This document shows positions 1 to 12,778 of a stretch of 64,000 nucleotides of DNA, piece after piece. Location: contig NZ_JABEPE010000010.1 of assembly GCF_026788005.1 (NCBI RefSeq), forward strand, positions 62,001 through 126,000, written 5' to 3'. Position numbers and translations under genes: made by a program. Under the pieces are notes generated by a model. That model was not told the origin of the DNA and did no database searches. It saw only the letters and a list, made by a program, of their open reading frames with translations. How positions within the stretch are numbered: the first letter of the stretch is position 1; each line of letters starts with the position of its first letter. This DNA comes from Alteromonas sp. a30. GTDB lineage: Bacteria > Pseudomonadota > Gammaproteobacteria > Enterobacterales > Alteromonadaceae.

Positions 1-915
1 GAATTAGATGTATTAGCAAATTTTGCAGAGCGGGCCGAATCGTTAAACTATCAACGTCCACAGCTTACCAACGACATGGAAATTAGCTTTTCCGAAGGTC
101 GTCACCCCGTTGTTGAACAAAAGACTGATAGTCCGTTTATTGCAAACCCCGTGTTAATCAACGACAAACGTAAAATGTTGGTTGTGACCGGCCCGAATAT
201 GGGGGGTAAATCGACGTACATGCGACAAACTGCGCTTATCGTTCTGATGGCACACATTGGTAGTTTTGTCCCTGCTGAAGCCTGTAAAATTGGTTTGATC
301 GATAGAATATTTACCAGAATTGGGGCTTCTGATGACCTCGCTTCAGGACGCTCAACATTTATGGTTGAGATGACCGAAACCGCCACAATTTTGAACAATG
401 CGACGCCGCACAGTTTAGTGTTAATGGATGAAATTGGTCGAGGCACAAGCACTTACGACGGTTTATCCCTAGCGTGGTCCTGTGCGGAATATCTCATCAA
501 GCACTTACAAGCATATTGTTTGTTCGCCACACACTATTTTGAACTAACCGAACTTGCCACGCATTACTCAACCATGGCAAACATTCACTTAGATGCCGTT
601 GAATATGACGGCGGTATTCGATTTATGCATGCGGTACAAGAAGGCGCCGCAAACCGAAGTTATGGTATTCAGGTAGCGCAACTTGCTGGAGTACCCAAAG
701 CCGTCATTTCCGCAGCAAAACATAAATTAAGGGAATTGGAAAAAGGGGCATTGAGCGCTTCAATTGTTAGCCCTGCACCAGCGCCAACACAAATGGACTT
801 AATCGAGGAAACCAACCCTGCGGTGCATACACTTAAGCGCACCAATCCAGATGATCTAACGCCTCGTGCTGCACTTGATTTGGTATATCAACTTATCAAA
901 CAAGTTGAAGAATAA
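1..915 (+). CDS. mutS: DNA mismatch repair protein MutS, C-terminal part
   Basis: Partial gene, open at the left edge: the reading frame runs in from base 1 and the N-terminal mismatch-binding domains lie outside the window. What remains is the end of the lever/clamp region and the ABC-type ATPase of MutS, which recognises mispairs and recruits MutL. The Walker A motif GPNMGGKST is encoded at 190-216 and the Walker B/signature region [13 protein letters not shown] near 415-453. The usual C-terminal tail with the short dimerisation segment follows ([15 protein letters not shown]). An internal ATG at 76 is not the true start. It is convergent with the response regulator gene, with a hairpin between them. 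In many gammaproteobacteria mutS sits near rpoS; here it lies beside pyrG-eno, so the local order is rearranged. Confidence 0.97.
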   Translation, partial: ELDVLANFAERAESLNYQRPQLTNDMEISFSEGRHPVVEQKTDSPFIANPVLINDKRKMLVVTGPNMGGKSTYMRQTALIVLMAHIGSFVPAEACKIGLIDRIFTRIGASDDLASGRSTFMVEMTETATILNNATPHSLVLMDEIGRGTSTYDGLSLAWSCAEYLIKHLQAYCLFATHYFELTELATHYSTMANIHLDAVEYDGGIRFMHAVQEGAANRSYGIQVAQLAGVPKAVISAAKHKLRELEKGALSASIVSPAPAPTQMDLIEETNPAVHTLKRTNPDDLTPRAALDLVYQLIKQVEE

Positions 916-937
916 GCAGCCGCTTCACTATTTTCTT

Positions 938-967
938 GCGAGGTTGTCGGTATTTACACAACCTCGC
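938..967. terminator. Hairpin between convergent mutS and response regulator genes
   Basis: Perfect 10-bp inverted repeat, GCGAGGTTGT at 938-947 and ACAACCTCGC at 958-967, overlapping the end of the minus-strand gene. There is no T run on either side, so it may be a weak or bidirectional terminator or an RNA 3' end protector. Confidence 0.45.
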
Positions 968-1343
968 CTAATCGCAAATGCTCAAGCAAGGTTAAGAAGT
1001 CTTTAATAATGATGGGTTTTTCCAAAAAACCGATTGCACCGGCGCGCTGCGCTTCCAGTTTAATATGCTGTGAAGTATTGGAAGAGCACATCACTACTTG
1101 CGTGTGGGGTGATTTTTCCCGAATCCGACGCAACACCGACATACCATTAGAACCGGGCAAGTTAATATCAAGCAACACCAGATGGTAATGTTGATGATCA
1201 ATTTTATGCATCACTTCTTGACCACCGCACACACAATCAACATTTCTAAATCCAGCCCTGCCCAATACAATCTGCATAAAGCTTCGAATGGCTTCGACAT
1301 CATCGACCACTAAAACATGATTTTCACTCGATAACATTACCAT
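954..1343 (-). CDS. Single-domain (CheY-like) response regulator
   Basis: A 129-residue stand-alone receiver domain with no output domain. The acidic pair is D14-D15, the phospho-acceptor is D59 (VLLDINLPG), the switch Ser is about S87, and the conserved Lys is K109 (FLEKP). Such proteins pass phosphate to another partner or bind a target protein such as a flagellar switch, kinase or adaptor. Nothing adjacent identifies the kinase: the neighbours are mutS and pyrG, both on the other strand. The gene appears monocistronic. Another ATG two codons into the ORF (MLSSEN) could be the start. The receiver assignment is firm; the pathway is unknown. Confidence 0.9.
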   Translation of the reverse strand: MVMLSSENHVLVVDDVEAIRSFMQIVLGRAGFRNVDCVCGGQEVMHKIDHQHYHLVLLDINLPGSNGMSVLRRIREKSPHTQVVMCSSNTSQHIKLEAQRAGAIGFLEKPIIIKDFLTLLEHLRLGEVV

Positions 1344-1586
1344 ACAGCCTTGCTCCGCTTAAATTGAAAACAAATAAGGCACTAGTTGCTAGTCTGACCC
1401 TGTTTAACGATAGCTTAAAAATAACGTATCGACACAATTTCAAGGCGACAACCTAAGCTAACCAACGATCTTAGCGGGTCCATACCCCATATCATTCGTT
1501 TCCAATTGAACAACGCCAAGCTCATTAGGTTAGTATTTATACCCACACAAAATGCGGTATCACTTTTTGCTTAATATCATTGGAAA

Positions 1587-1601
1587 ACAAACGAATTTCG
1601 T

Positions 1602-1605
<4 letters not shown>
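1587..1605. promoter_or_regulatory. Palindrome overlapping the pyrG -35 region
   Basis: ACAAACGAA (1587-1595) and TTCGTTTGT (1597-1605) form a perfect 9-bp inverted repeat around one base. It overlaps the predicted -35 hexamer at 1602-1607, a position expected for a repressor operator. The protein is unknown. Confidence 0.4.
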
Positions 1606-3343
<1,738 letters not shown>

Positions 3344-3391
3344 CAAGCCGCTCTCAGATACTTTATTGCAATTTACGATAAATGGGACTGA

Positions 3392-4690
<1,299 letters not shown>

Positions 4691-4692
4691 CA

Positions 4693-4739
4693 GGCTAACG
4701 GAATTAGCCTTGTTTCAAAACAGATTGGAACAAGGCTAA
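4693..4739 (+). other. Two mutually exclusive hairpins downstream of eno
   Basis: GGCTAA (4693-4698) can pair with TTAGCC (4704-4709). That same TTAGCC extends to TTAGCCTTGTT (4704-4714), which pairs perfectly with AACAAGGCTAA (4729-4739). Only one can form at a time. No T run follows, so termination is uncertain. Confidence 0.45.
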
Positions 4740-4795
4740 CCTATTCAAGGTTAAAGCCGTTAATCTGTTAAAACAGCACTCATTGAGCGTTATTT

Positions 4796-5455
4796 ATGCC
4801 AAACTCGCCTAAGCAAACCACCATCTTTGGCACAAGAACGCCAAGGCAAGCGTTTTATGCTGAGCTTTGTAACGCACTCTATGACAAGTCCATACAAGAA
4901 GTCGCTGAAATCCAGCTTCCTCCCAAACTATTACAACAGCGGCTCGCCAGTTTGACTTATCACGTCAACCTCGCCACGGAAAAACTACTTAATTGTTATT
5001 CTCCTTTAGAACTAGATGTGCACAATGGCAGTTGGCAAGGCTCACAAGCCTCGACGTTAAAAATAGATAATGTTGATTCAGAAAAAACCCTGAAGTGGTT
5101 AGAAAAGAATGCTGCTGTTGGGCTGAACTTACCTGTTTATATTGGTCAAACTCGAGAGCAGCATATTGAGTTAGATGTGGTAGACAAAGTCGATCACGCG
5201 AACCAAAAACTTCGACTTAACAAAAATGGCTGGTTCGCTTTTAACGGCTCTCCCATTGCCAAAATCAACGAATTAGCACCTTCCCAAGAAGCAAACACCA
5301 CGCTTCTGTTAAAACCGAGCAAGGCATTTTTAACCGCGGCCGTTTGCGGGCATTGCTGGAACTACACAGGAAAAACCATTCCTCGGCGCTTGCCTTTAAG
5401 AGAGTTGTTGCTAAGTACAAGCATCGACTGGAAAACCTATAAATTAACTAAATAA
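4796..5455 (+). CDS. Unrecognised 219-residue protein
   Basis: No family recognised. The protein looks soluble, without signal peptide or membrane segment. The N-terminal third is helical and polar. The middle (about residues 85-165) has alternating hydrophobic and charged residues typical of beta strands. A CGHC motif lies near residues 184-187, and the C-terminus is basic. Codon use resembles the neighbouring genes and the ORF fills the gap between eno and the leu leader in the same direction, so it is probably real. It starts 105 bases after eno, beyond the hairpins. A metal or thiol role for the CGHC motif is possible but unsupported. Confidence 0.65.
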   Translation: MPNSPKQTTIFGTRTPRQAFYAELCNALYDKSIQEVAEIQLPPKLLQQRLASLTYHVNLATEKLLNCYSPLELDVHNGSWQGSQASTLKIDNVDSEKTLKWLEKNAAVGLNLPVYIGQTREQHIELDVVDKVDHANQKLRLNKNGWFAFNGSPIAKINELAPSQEANTTLLLKPSKAFLTAAVCGHCWNYTGKTIPRRLPLRELLLSTSIDWKTYKLTK

Positions 5456-5465
5456 CGATTATTCC

Positions 5466-5494
5466 TTGACCTCATCCTAATTTAACGTTATCAA
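5466..5494 (+). promoter_or_regulatory. Predicted promoter of the leu operon
   Basis: TTGACC (5466-5471), a 17-bp spacer, and TATCAA (5489-5494). The implied start near 5501 puts the leader peptide start about 40 nt into the transcript, as expected for an attenuated amino-acid operon. Confidence 0.55.
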
Positions 5495-5540
5495 TAACAC
5501 CACTTTGGTTTCAAAACGCAAAATTTCAGCAAAAATTAAC

Positions 5541-5609
5541 ATGATTATCCTCATTCTCAACCTCCTCACTCTCATGGTAGCCAAGACTACACGGGTAGGT
5601 TGTATTTAG
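5541..5609 (+). CDS. leuL: leu operon leader peptide
   Basis: A 22-codon ORF, MIILILNLLTLMVAKTTRVG followed by CI and a TAG stop. Five of codons 4-11 are CTC leucine codons, including a tandem pair at 5562-5567, with Ile codons among them. It lies between a promoter and a terminator hairpin immediately upstream of leuA. This is the classic ribosome-stalling leader: scarce charged tRNA-Leu stalls the ribosome over the CTC run and favours an antiterminator. A Shine-Dalgarno sequence is not obvious. It is too short for routine gene calling. Attenuation of leu operons by leader peptides is established in gammaproteobacteria. Confidence 0.8.
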   Translation: MIILILNLLTLMVAKTTRVGCI

Positions 5610-5668
5610 GTTAACGCAAATAAACAACCAACAGCATTTCAAAAACCCGTGTCTTACACGGGTTTTTT
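5589..5668 (+). promoter_or_regulatory. leu attenuator: antiterminator and terminator
   Basis: The terminator stem AAAACCCGTGT (5642-5652), loop CTT, ACACGGGTTTT (5656-5666) is a perfect 11-bp hairpin within a T run ending at 5668. The sequence ACACGGGT also occurs at 5589-5596 inside the leader peptide gene, so the 5' arm (5645-5652) can pair there instead and prevent the terminator forming. A ribosome stalled on the CTC codons (5550-5573) would leave 5589-5596 free. Confidence 0.8.
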
Positions 5669-5703
5669 CGTTTTTAAGGTTAAATAAAATCAGGTAAGTG
5701 ACT

Positions 5704-7257
5704 ATGTCTAATCAGATATTATTGTTCGACACCACGTTACGCGATGGCGAACAAGCATTAGCCGCCAGTTTAACGGTTAAAGAAAAGTTGCAAATCGCAT
5801 TTGCATTGGAGCGGTTGGGCGTAGATATTATCGAAGCAGGCTTTCCAGTGTCATCTCCGGGAGACTTTGAATCAGTACGCGCCATCGCCCAACAAATAAA
5901 GCATGCTCGAGTATGTGGTTTAGCTCGCGCATTAGAAAAGGACATTGACGCTTGTGGCGAAGCATTACGTGTGGCAGAACAATTCCGCATTCACACTTTT
6001 ATCGCAACTTCCGAGATCCACGTTAGTGAAAAGCTCAGAAAATCTAACGATGCCGTTCTAGAAATGGCCGTTGCCGCCGTTAAACATGCACGAAAGTACA
6101 CAGATGATGTAGAGTTTTCTTGTGAAGATGCGGGGCGTACTCACATCGATTACTTATGCCGTATTACCGAAGCCGCCATTAACGCAGGCGCAAAAACCAT
6201 CAACATTCCAGATACCGTCGGTTATACCACTCCTACCGAATTTGGTGGCATCATCCAAACCTTATTCAACCGAGTACCCAATATCGACAAAGCGACTATC
6301 TCCGTGCATTGTCATAACGACTTAGGCTTAGCAGTAGCCAACTCTTTAGCCGCAGTTGAACAAGGAGCTCGGCAAATTGAATGCACTATCAACGGTATTG
6401 GCGAAAGAGCGGGAAATTGTGCCCTTGAAGAAATTGCGATGATCTTGCAAACCCGCGAAGACTTGTTGGGATTGCAAACCAATATTAATAGCGGCGAAAT
6501 TTCTCGTACATCAAAGTTAGTCAGTAATTTATGTAATATGCCGGTTCAATCAAACAAGGCCATTGTCGGCGCAAATGCATTCAGCCACTCTTCCGGCATT
6601 CACCAAGACGGCGTATTAAAAGCGCAAAATACCTATGAGATTATGACCCCGGAAAGCGTTGGCATTAACAAAAACAGTTTAAATCTAACCTCACGCTCTG
6701 GTCGTCACGTTATCAAACACCGAATGCATGAATTGGGCTACCAAGATGATGATTTCGATTTAACACGCTTATATGACGATTTCTTAGAATTAGCCGACAA
6801 AAAAGGCCAAGTATTCGATTACGACTTAGAAGCCTTAGTATTCTTCGACCAAATCAAGCAAGAAGAAACTCAATACGAGCTTAAATATTTACACGCAAGC
6901 GCAGGGCAAAGCGTGATCCCTAGCGCCACGGTTGAAATGCGAATTGGTCAACAAGAAATTAAACAAGTTGCTATTGGCAGCGGGCCATTAGAAGCCGCGT
7001 ATAATGCCATTCTCAACGTAACTGGCATTGAAGCCTTTGAATTGGTTGACTTCAAACTCGACTCAAAAGGTGAAGGGGCTGATGCCTTAGCGCAAGTGAG
7101 TTTAATTGGCGAATATAAAGGACGAAAATTTAACGGTGTTGGGTTATCAACTGACATAGTAGAAGCGGGTGTCAACGCACTCATTTACGTATTAAATAAC
7201 ACTTACTTGGCCGACAAGATCGACCAACAAAAACAACAAAAGATTGCAGGTATTTAA
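5704..7257 (+). CDS. leuA: 2-isopropylmalate synthase
   Basis: First committed step of leucine synthesis: condenses acetyl-CoA with 2-oxoisovalerate. The N-terminal HMGL-like TIM barrel has [11 protein letters not shown] near residue 10 and the metal-binding VHCHND segment near residue 200. The C-terminal third is the LeuA allosteric domain that mediates leucine feedback inhibition. The ATG at 5704 is chosen over an in-frame GTG at 5698 because AGG at 5692-5694 is then correctly spaced; the product is 517 residues. The stop codon abuts the ATG of leuB, indicating translational coupling. Controlled by the attenuator immediately upstream. Confidence 0.97.
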   Translation: MSNQILLFDTTLRDGEQALAASLTVKEKLQIAFALERLGVDIIEAGFPVSSPGDFESVRAIAQQIKHARVCGLARALEKDIDACGEALRVAEQFRIHTFIATSEIHVSEKLRKSNDAVLEMAVAAVKHARKYTDDVEFSCEDAGRTHIDYLCRITEAAINAGAKTINIPDTVGYTTPTEFGGIIQTLFNRVPNIDKATISVHCHNDLGLAVANSLAAVEQGARQIECTINGIGERAGNCALEEIAMILQTREDLLGLQTNINSGEISRTSKLVSNLCNMPVQSNKAIVGANAFSHSSGIHQDGVLKAQNTYEIMTPESVGINKNSLNLTSRSGRHVIKHRMHELGYQDDDFDLTRLYDDFLELADKKGQVFDYDLEALVFFDQIKQEETQYELKYLHASAGQSVIPSATVEMRIGQQEIKQVAIGSGPLEAAYNAILNVTGIEAFELVDFKLDSKGEGADALAQVSLIGEYKGRKFNGVGLSTDIVEAGVNALIYVLNNTYLADKIDQQKQQKIAGI

Positions 7258-8352
<1,095 letters not shown>

Positions 8353-8368
8353 AACTTATCAAAGTGAG

Positions 8369-8470
8369 GATGGTAAGAACGATAAAGACAAAACTTACTT
8401 TTCATGGATGAAAAGTCAGAGCGTACAAGGATGTACTTGCAGCGTTTTTGTCATCATCGTTCTTACCAGC
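8369..8470. repeat. Branched inverted repeat between leuB and leuC
   Basis: Outer arms TGGTAAGAACGAT (8371-8383) and ATCGTTCTTACCA (8456-8468) are perfect complements, followed inward by GACAAAA (8387-8393) and TTTTGTC (8446-8452). Inside lie two more hairpins: CTTTTCAT/ATGAAAAG (8398-8415) and GTACA/TGTAC (8423-8436). The fold is a stem carrying two side hairpins. It resembles intergenic repeat units with GGATG motifs and may be mobile, or may shape leuB/leuC mRNA stability. Confidence 0.7.
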
Positions 8471-8504
8471 CTCTCTCACAACCCTATTTTTGAGGACATA
8501 AAGC

Positions 8505-9911
8505 ATGTCGCGCACGTTATATGAGAAAATCTGGGACGCCCATATCGTTGAGCAAGTGGGCAACGACACCCTAATTTATATCGATCGTCATCTAATCCAT
8601 GAAGTTACCACACCACAAGCGTTTTCCGGTTTAATCGAAAAAGGTCGCAAAGTACGCCGCCCAGACAAAACCTTCGCTACCATGGATCACAGCATTTCTA
8701 CTCGCTCATTGGCTCTTGATGCTTGCGGCGAGAACAACGCATTACAGCTACAAACCCTCGCCGATAACTGCGATAAATTCGGCATTGAGCTATTTCCTGT
8801 TGGTCACAAAAAACAAGGTATCATTCATGTTATTGCACCTGAGCAAGGTTTGATTTTACCCGGAATGACAGTGGTTTGCGGCGATTCACATACGGCTACT
8901 CACGGCGCCTTTGGCGCATTGGCCTTTGGCATTGGTACCTCTCAAGTTGAACATGTTTTTGCCACACAAACACTAAAACAGTCCAAAGCCAAAACCATGA
9001 AGGTGGAAGTCACCGGCACGCTTCCTATTGGCATTACGGCCAAAGACATTATTCTTGCCATCATAGGCAAAATTGGTCACGCCGGTGCCACAGGTCATGT
9101 TATCGAATACGCAGGCTCAGCCATTGAATCACTTTCAATGGAAGAGCGTATGACCATCTGTAACATGAGTATTGAAGCCGGAGCCAAAGCAGGATTAGTT
9201 GCCCCAGATGCCACTACCATTGCCTACTTACAAAACAAAGAACGTGTACCAAAAGGGGAAGATTGGGAGAAGGCTGTCGCCTATTGGAAAACGCTATACT
9301 CAGATGCTGACGCCAGTTTCGATACACACGTTGTCTTAAAAGCCGAAGACATCGAGCCTCAAGTCACTTGGGGTACAAACCCCGGCCAAGTCGCTAGCGT
9401 AAACAGCGCCGTGCCTGCACCACATGATTTCACCGATGCCGTAGAACAAGAGTCCACGAAAAAAGCGTTAACTTACATGAACCTAAGCCCCGGTCAAAAG
9501 TTAACTGATGTGAACGTCAGTCATGTTTTTATTGGCTCATGCACTAACAGCCGGATCGAAGACTTGCGAGCCGCAGCTCATATTGCCAAGCAAGGACAAG
9601 TCGCCGATGGCGTCACTGCTATCGTTGTACCTGGCTCCGGTAACGTTAAAGCCCTAGCAGAAGCAGAAGGGCTAGACAAAACCTTCTTATCGGCGGGTTT
9701 TGAATGGCGTTTACCCGGGTGCTCAATGTGCCTTGGTATGAACGACGATATTTTAGGCCCTGGTGATCGCTGCGCATCCACCAGCAACCGCAACTTTGAG
9801 GGTCGCCAAGGTCGTGGCGCACGAACTCACTTAGTTAGCCCGGCTATGGCTGCTGCTGCCGCTATCAAAGGGCATTTTGTCGATGTCAGAAACTTTATTA
9901 AGGAGCACTAA
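8505..9911 (+). CDS. leuC: 3-isopropylmalate dehydratase large subunit
   Basis: With LeuD it isomerises 2-isopropylmalate to 3-isopropylmalate using a 4Fe-4S cluster. The 468-residue length fits the aconitase-family large subunit. Cluster ligands are visible in FIGSCTNSR (about residues 344-352) and in GCSMCLGMN nearer the C-terminus, which supplies the last two cysteines. The N-terminal active-site region [15 protein letters not shown] is intact. A Shine-Dalgarno-like TGAGGA precedes the ATG. The stop overlaps the leuD ribosome-binding region, so LeuC and LeuD are translationally linked. Confidence 0.97.
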   Translation: MSRTLYEKIWDAHIVEQVGNDTLIYIDRHLIHEVTTPQAFSGLIEKGRKVRRPDKTFATMDHSISTRSLALDACGENNALQLQTLADNCDKFGIELFPVGHKKQGIIHVIAPEQGLILPGMTVVCGDSHTATHGAFGALAFGIGTSQVEHVFATQTLKQSKAKTMKVEVTGTLPIGITAKDIILAIIGKIGHAGATGHVIEYAGSAIESLSMEERMTICNMSIEAGAKAGLVAPDATTIAYLQNKERVPKGEDWEKAVAYWKTLYSDADASFDTHVVLKAEDIEPQVTWGTNPGQVASVNSAVPAPHDFTDAVEQESTKKALTYMNLSPGQKLTDVNVSHVFIGSCTNSRIEDLRAAAHIAKQGQVADGVTAIVVPGSGNVKALAEAEGLDKTFLSAGFEWRLPGCSMCLGMNDDILGPGDRCASTSNRNFEGRQGRGARTHLVSPAMAAAAAIKGHFVDVRNFIKEH

Positions 9912-9912
9912 A

Positions 9913-10527
9913 ATGAGCCAGAATAACCAAGGTATTCAAATAGTAACAGGGACGGCTGCACCTTTAGACAGCGCCAATGTAGACACCGACCAAATCATTC
10001 CCAAGCAATTTCTGACGTCGGTTTCAAAAGCAGGTTTTGGCAAGCACTTATTTCACGATTGGCGTTACCTCGATTTACATGAACAAGAGCCAAATCCTAA
10101 TTTCGTATTGAACAAGCCAGAACATGCTGGTGCCAATATTTTGTTAACGCGTGAAAACTTTGGCTGTGGGTCAAGCCGAGAACATGCACCTTGGGCCCTA
10201 ATGGACTTTGGCTTTGAAGTCATTATTGCCAATAGCTATGCCGATATTTTTTACGGCAACTGCATCAATAACGGCTTGCTGCCGATAGCTTTAGAAGACG
10301 CAGCAATAGACGCCTTATTTCAAGCGGTTCAGGCATCACCAAACACCCAAATAAATATTGATTTACCCAATCAGCAAGTGAGTTGTAACGGTATCCATTA
10401 TACTTTCGAGATTGAAACACACCATAAACACAATCTCATAAAAGGATTGGATGCCATTGGGCAAACGCTGGAAGCAGAGCAGGCAATTAGTCAATTTGAA
10501 GATAAGATCCCTGCTTATTTACAGTAG
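9913..10527 (+). CDS. leuD: 3-isopropylmalate dehydratase small subunit
   Basis: Small swivel-domain subunit of isopropylmalate isomerase. The 204-residue product carries the conserved VDTDQIIPKQFL near residue 30 and the active-site loop GCGSSREHAPWAL near residues 80-92. The ATG at 9913 is chosen because AGGAG at 9901-9905 is ideally spaced; an in-frame ATG at 9877 would overlap leuC by 35 bases and add twelve residues foreign to the family. It ends the leuABCD operon. A perfect 10-bp hairpin follows at 10584-10610. Confidence 0.96.
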   Translation: MSQNNQGIQIVTGTAAPLDSANVDTDQIIPKQFLTSVSKAGFGKHLFHDWRYLDLHEQEPNPNFVLNKPEHAGANILLTRENFGCGSSREHAPWALMDFGFEVIIANSYADIFYGNCINNGLLPIALEDAAIDALFQAVQASPNTQINIDLPNQQVSCNGIHYTFEIETHHKHNLIKGLDAIGQTLEAEQAISQFEDKIPAYLQ

Positions 10528-10583
10528 TTAACCAGTAATTTACTGATTCCACTCAATCTAAAACGTTATGCTGCTAAAGAAAC

Positions 10584-10610
10584 ATTGCCAATCATATCGC
10601 GATTGGCAAT
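10584..10610 (+). terminator. Hairpin after leuD
   Basis: ATTGCCAATC (10584-10593) pairs perfectly with GATTGGCAAT (10601-10610) around a 7-base loop. There is no downstream T run, so it could be a Rho-independent-like stop, a processed 3' end, or an operator for the next gene. Confidence 0.4.
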
Positions 10611-10658
10611 ACTAACGAGACAGTACATCGCCCATTTTCTTAATTTTAAAGACGCGTT

Positions 10659-11885
10659 ATGGCAGATAATCATTTTCTTCAGATCCGCATTGATGACTTA
10701 GCGCCCGGCATGTTTGTGAACAATGTTCTTGAACAAGAGGGCCAGCTGCGCATTAAAAGCAAAGGCATCGTCAAATCATGGGACATTATCGAGAAGTTGA
10801 AAGGTAAAGGCATTTCATTGCTCGAAATTGATCCTAGTCGGAGCAGCTCCAAAGCTATTCAAGCATGGCAAGATACCACAAGCGATACCCCCACCGACTC
10901 AGATCAAGATGACTTGCACCCTCCAGCGAAAAAGCTAACAGAAGGTGAAGCACTGAACGAAGCGCAGAAGCTTTACGACCAAGCTAAACTTGCTCATAAA
11001 CGCTTTTTGAAAAAAATAAAAACGGGTGAAATAGGCAACCTAGATGCATTAAAAGAAAGCGGTGCCAAAATTATCGATTCCCTTTTTGCCAACCCTTATG
11101 CCTTACAATGCCTAACCTTGATCAAAGATGATCAAGAATACTTGCTCCAACACTGTTTAAACACTGCTATTTTGATGGGCGTTTTTGCCAAGCACATGGG
11201 CTTCGATAAACAATTAATTGAAGAACTTTGTTTAGCTGGCTTGCTGATGGATACAGGCATGAGCACGGTGCCACAAGAGATTTACGACAAACCAAGAAAG
11301 CTCACCGACAACGAATGGGACATTATTCATTCTCACGTTGATTTAGGCTTGGAAATGATTCAACAAATGGATAACTTGCCGGAAACCGTCAAGAGCATTA
11401 TTGTCAACCACCATGAGCGTTTAGATGGTTCTGGTTATCCTGCGAACAAGTCTGGCGACAAAATAACGATTTATAGTCGTATGGCAGCCATCGTCGACAC
11501 TTACGATGCATTAACCAGCGACCGACCTTGGCGCAAAGCCCACTCTCCCACAGCAGCTTTGAAAAAACTCCTCGCGGATGATTCTGGTAAACTTGACCAG
11601 TCACTTGTTCATCAATTTATTAAGTGTATTGGGGTGCATCCAGTAGGGTCATTAGTGCGACTCAAAAGCGAACGCTTGGGCATTATTGTGCAATCGAACC
11701 CTGAAGATCCATTAAAACCTGTTGTCATGACATTTTATAGTGTCACAGCAGGACACCACACGGAAATGAAGCGATTGGATTTGGCGAAATCTCAAGATGA
11801 GATTATGTCAGGCGTGAGACCGGAAGAATTCAAAATCAATTTAAACCGTTTCTTCCGCGAAGTGTTTTTATCGAAAATTGTCTAG
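10659..11885 (+). CDS. DUF3391/HD-GYP domain protein with altered HD motif
   Basis: Related to cyclic-di-GMP phosphodiesterases. Residues about 6-60 form the DUF3391-type N-terminal domain (IDDLAPGM...RIKSKGIV), then a linker, then an HD-GYP domain from about 150 to 320. The HHERLDGSGYP block (251-261), H165, H224/H226 and D280 are present. The defining HD pair, normally HDIGK, is MDTGM (197-201): the metal-ligand His is Met197 and the following Lys is Met. Catalysis is therefore likely weak or lost, leaving a c-di-GMP sensor or scaffold as options. It is convergent with gspB, whose N-terminus carries the same DUF3391-like domain. No signal peptide. Confidence 0.88.
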   Translation: MADNHFLQIRIDDLAPGMFVNNVLEQEGQLRIKSKGIVKSWDIIEKLKGKGISLLEIDPSRSSSKAIQAWQDTTSDTPTDSDQDDLHPPAKKLTEGEALNEAQKLYDQAKLAHKRFLKKIKTGEIGNLDALKESGAKIIDSLFANPYALQCLTLIKDDQEYLLQHCLNTAILMGVFAKHMGFDKQLIEELCLAGLLMDTGMSTVPQEIYDKPRKLTDNEWDIIHSHVDLGLEMIQQMDNLPETVKSIIVNHHERLDGSGYPANKSGDKITIYSRMAAIVDTYDALTSDRPWRKAHSPTAALKKLLADDSGKLDQSLVHQFIKCIGVHPVGSLVRLKSERLGIIVQSNPEDPLKPVVMTFYSVTAGHHTEMKRLDLAKSQDEIMSGVRPEEFKINLNRFFREVFLSKIV

Positions 11886-11936
11886 GGCGTGTTGTTAGTA
11901 AGCGAGATAGGCTACTTCGCTATCGGCCCATGATGA

Positions 11937-12013
11937 GTTAAAGCAAACTCGCCTTAAAGTCATCCTTGGATTCTCCACAGCCGCTACTCTGCGGCTGAGC
12001 GACTGCTTTTAAC
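11937..12013. repeat. Dispersed intergenic repeat, copy A
   Basis: About 77 bases with complementary ends (GTTAAAGCA at 11937-11945, TGCTTTTAAC at 12004-12013) and an inner hairpin CAGCCGC/GCGGCTG (11978-11996). It aligns over its whole length with copy B at 14979-15062, sharing ACTCGC, CATCC.TGGA, CTCC and CTCTGCGGCTGAG in order. It lies in the gap between convergent genes. Confidence 0.65.
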
Positions 12014-12060
12014 CTAATCGTGGCAATATCGGGTTATCTGCTTCATCCCAAAAAAAGCCC

Positions 12061-12759
12061 CTACATTCGAATGAGCTGTTCATTTTCCTCTTTAAAGGTT
12101 TCAAAACCGATTTGACTCTTTTTCGCTAACGCAATTGCATCGGCATAAAAGTGCTGTTGTTTATCGGTCATAAAATCTGTCAGTAATACGGTTTTAAACA
12201 CCATCACTTTTTGCTCGGTTTCGATGGTGACAACAAACACTTTATCGGGAAACACAACATACAGCGTTTGCCCCATTTCGAGTTTGTCTCGTTGTTCTTG
12301 GTTATAAATCAACAACATGGCAAGAGAATGCGCCACAATTTCCAATGCTGGTTTTAAACCATGTAAATTACTACGTTGGATCAAGCGAATGAAAAAGTGC
12401 GCGTGGAACATGGCGTCTGTAGCAAGATCCACTTTTAACAACTCTTCCAAATCACCTTTTATCAGTTTTTTTGAATCTAGGGTGCTCTTTTGCACCATAA
12501 TCAGTTTGCCAATTCCTTCTTCATCAAATGCGGTTGGCTCCAAATAGAAAAACGTATGTTGATAATGCCACGGATGACGCGATGGCTTTTTGTATTCAAA
12601 TAAAGTGACGTTTTGATGCACGTCACGAAACGCTTTAAGAAATTGCAAAACGTGTTTCTTAGAACTGAACTCATGAGGCAATTTATAAAAAGCCGAAATC
12701 GCTTCTCGGGACTTTCTTAAATCTCGTAAAAAATAGGCTTTAGCTTCACTTTCCTGCAC
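12061..12759 (-). CDS. Unrecognised 232-residue protein downstream of gspB
   Basis: No family recognised. Soluble, without signal peptide or membrane segment. It has a basic helical N-terminus (about 1-50), then an alternating hydrophobic pattern suggesting beta strands (FEYKKPSR..., LIMVQKSTLD), a central helical stretch around 110-160, and strand-rich sequence near 165-200 (LYVVFPDKVFVVTIE). A PilZ-like or other small-ligand domain is conceivable but key motifs such as RxxxR are not evident. It follows gspB by only 19 bases on the same strand, so it is probably cotranscribed with gspA-gspB. Function unknown. Confidence 0.7.
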   Translation of the reverse strand: MQESEAKAYFLRDLRKSREAISAFYKLPHEFSSKKHVLQFLKAFRDVHQNVTLFEYKKPSRHPWHYQHTFFYLEPTAFDEEGIGKLIMVQKSTLDSKKLIKGDLEELLKVDLATDAMFHAHFFIRLIQRSNLHGLKPALEIVAHSLAMLLIYNQEQRDKLEMGQTLYVVFPDKVFVVTIETEQKVMVFKTVLLTDFMTDKQQHFYADAIALAKKSQIGFETFKEENEQLIRM

Positions 12760-12778
12760 AGTACCTTACCTTATCCTT

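Noticed and set aside
9877-9912. Upstream ATG start for leuD
   Set aside because: It overlaps leuC and adds residues foreign to LeuD, while the ATG at 9913 has an ideal AGGAG.
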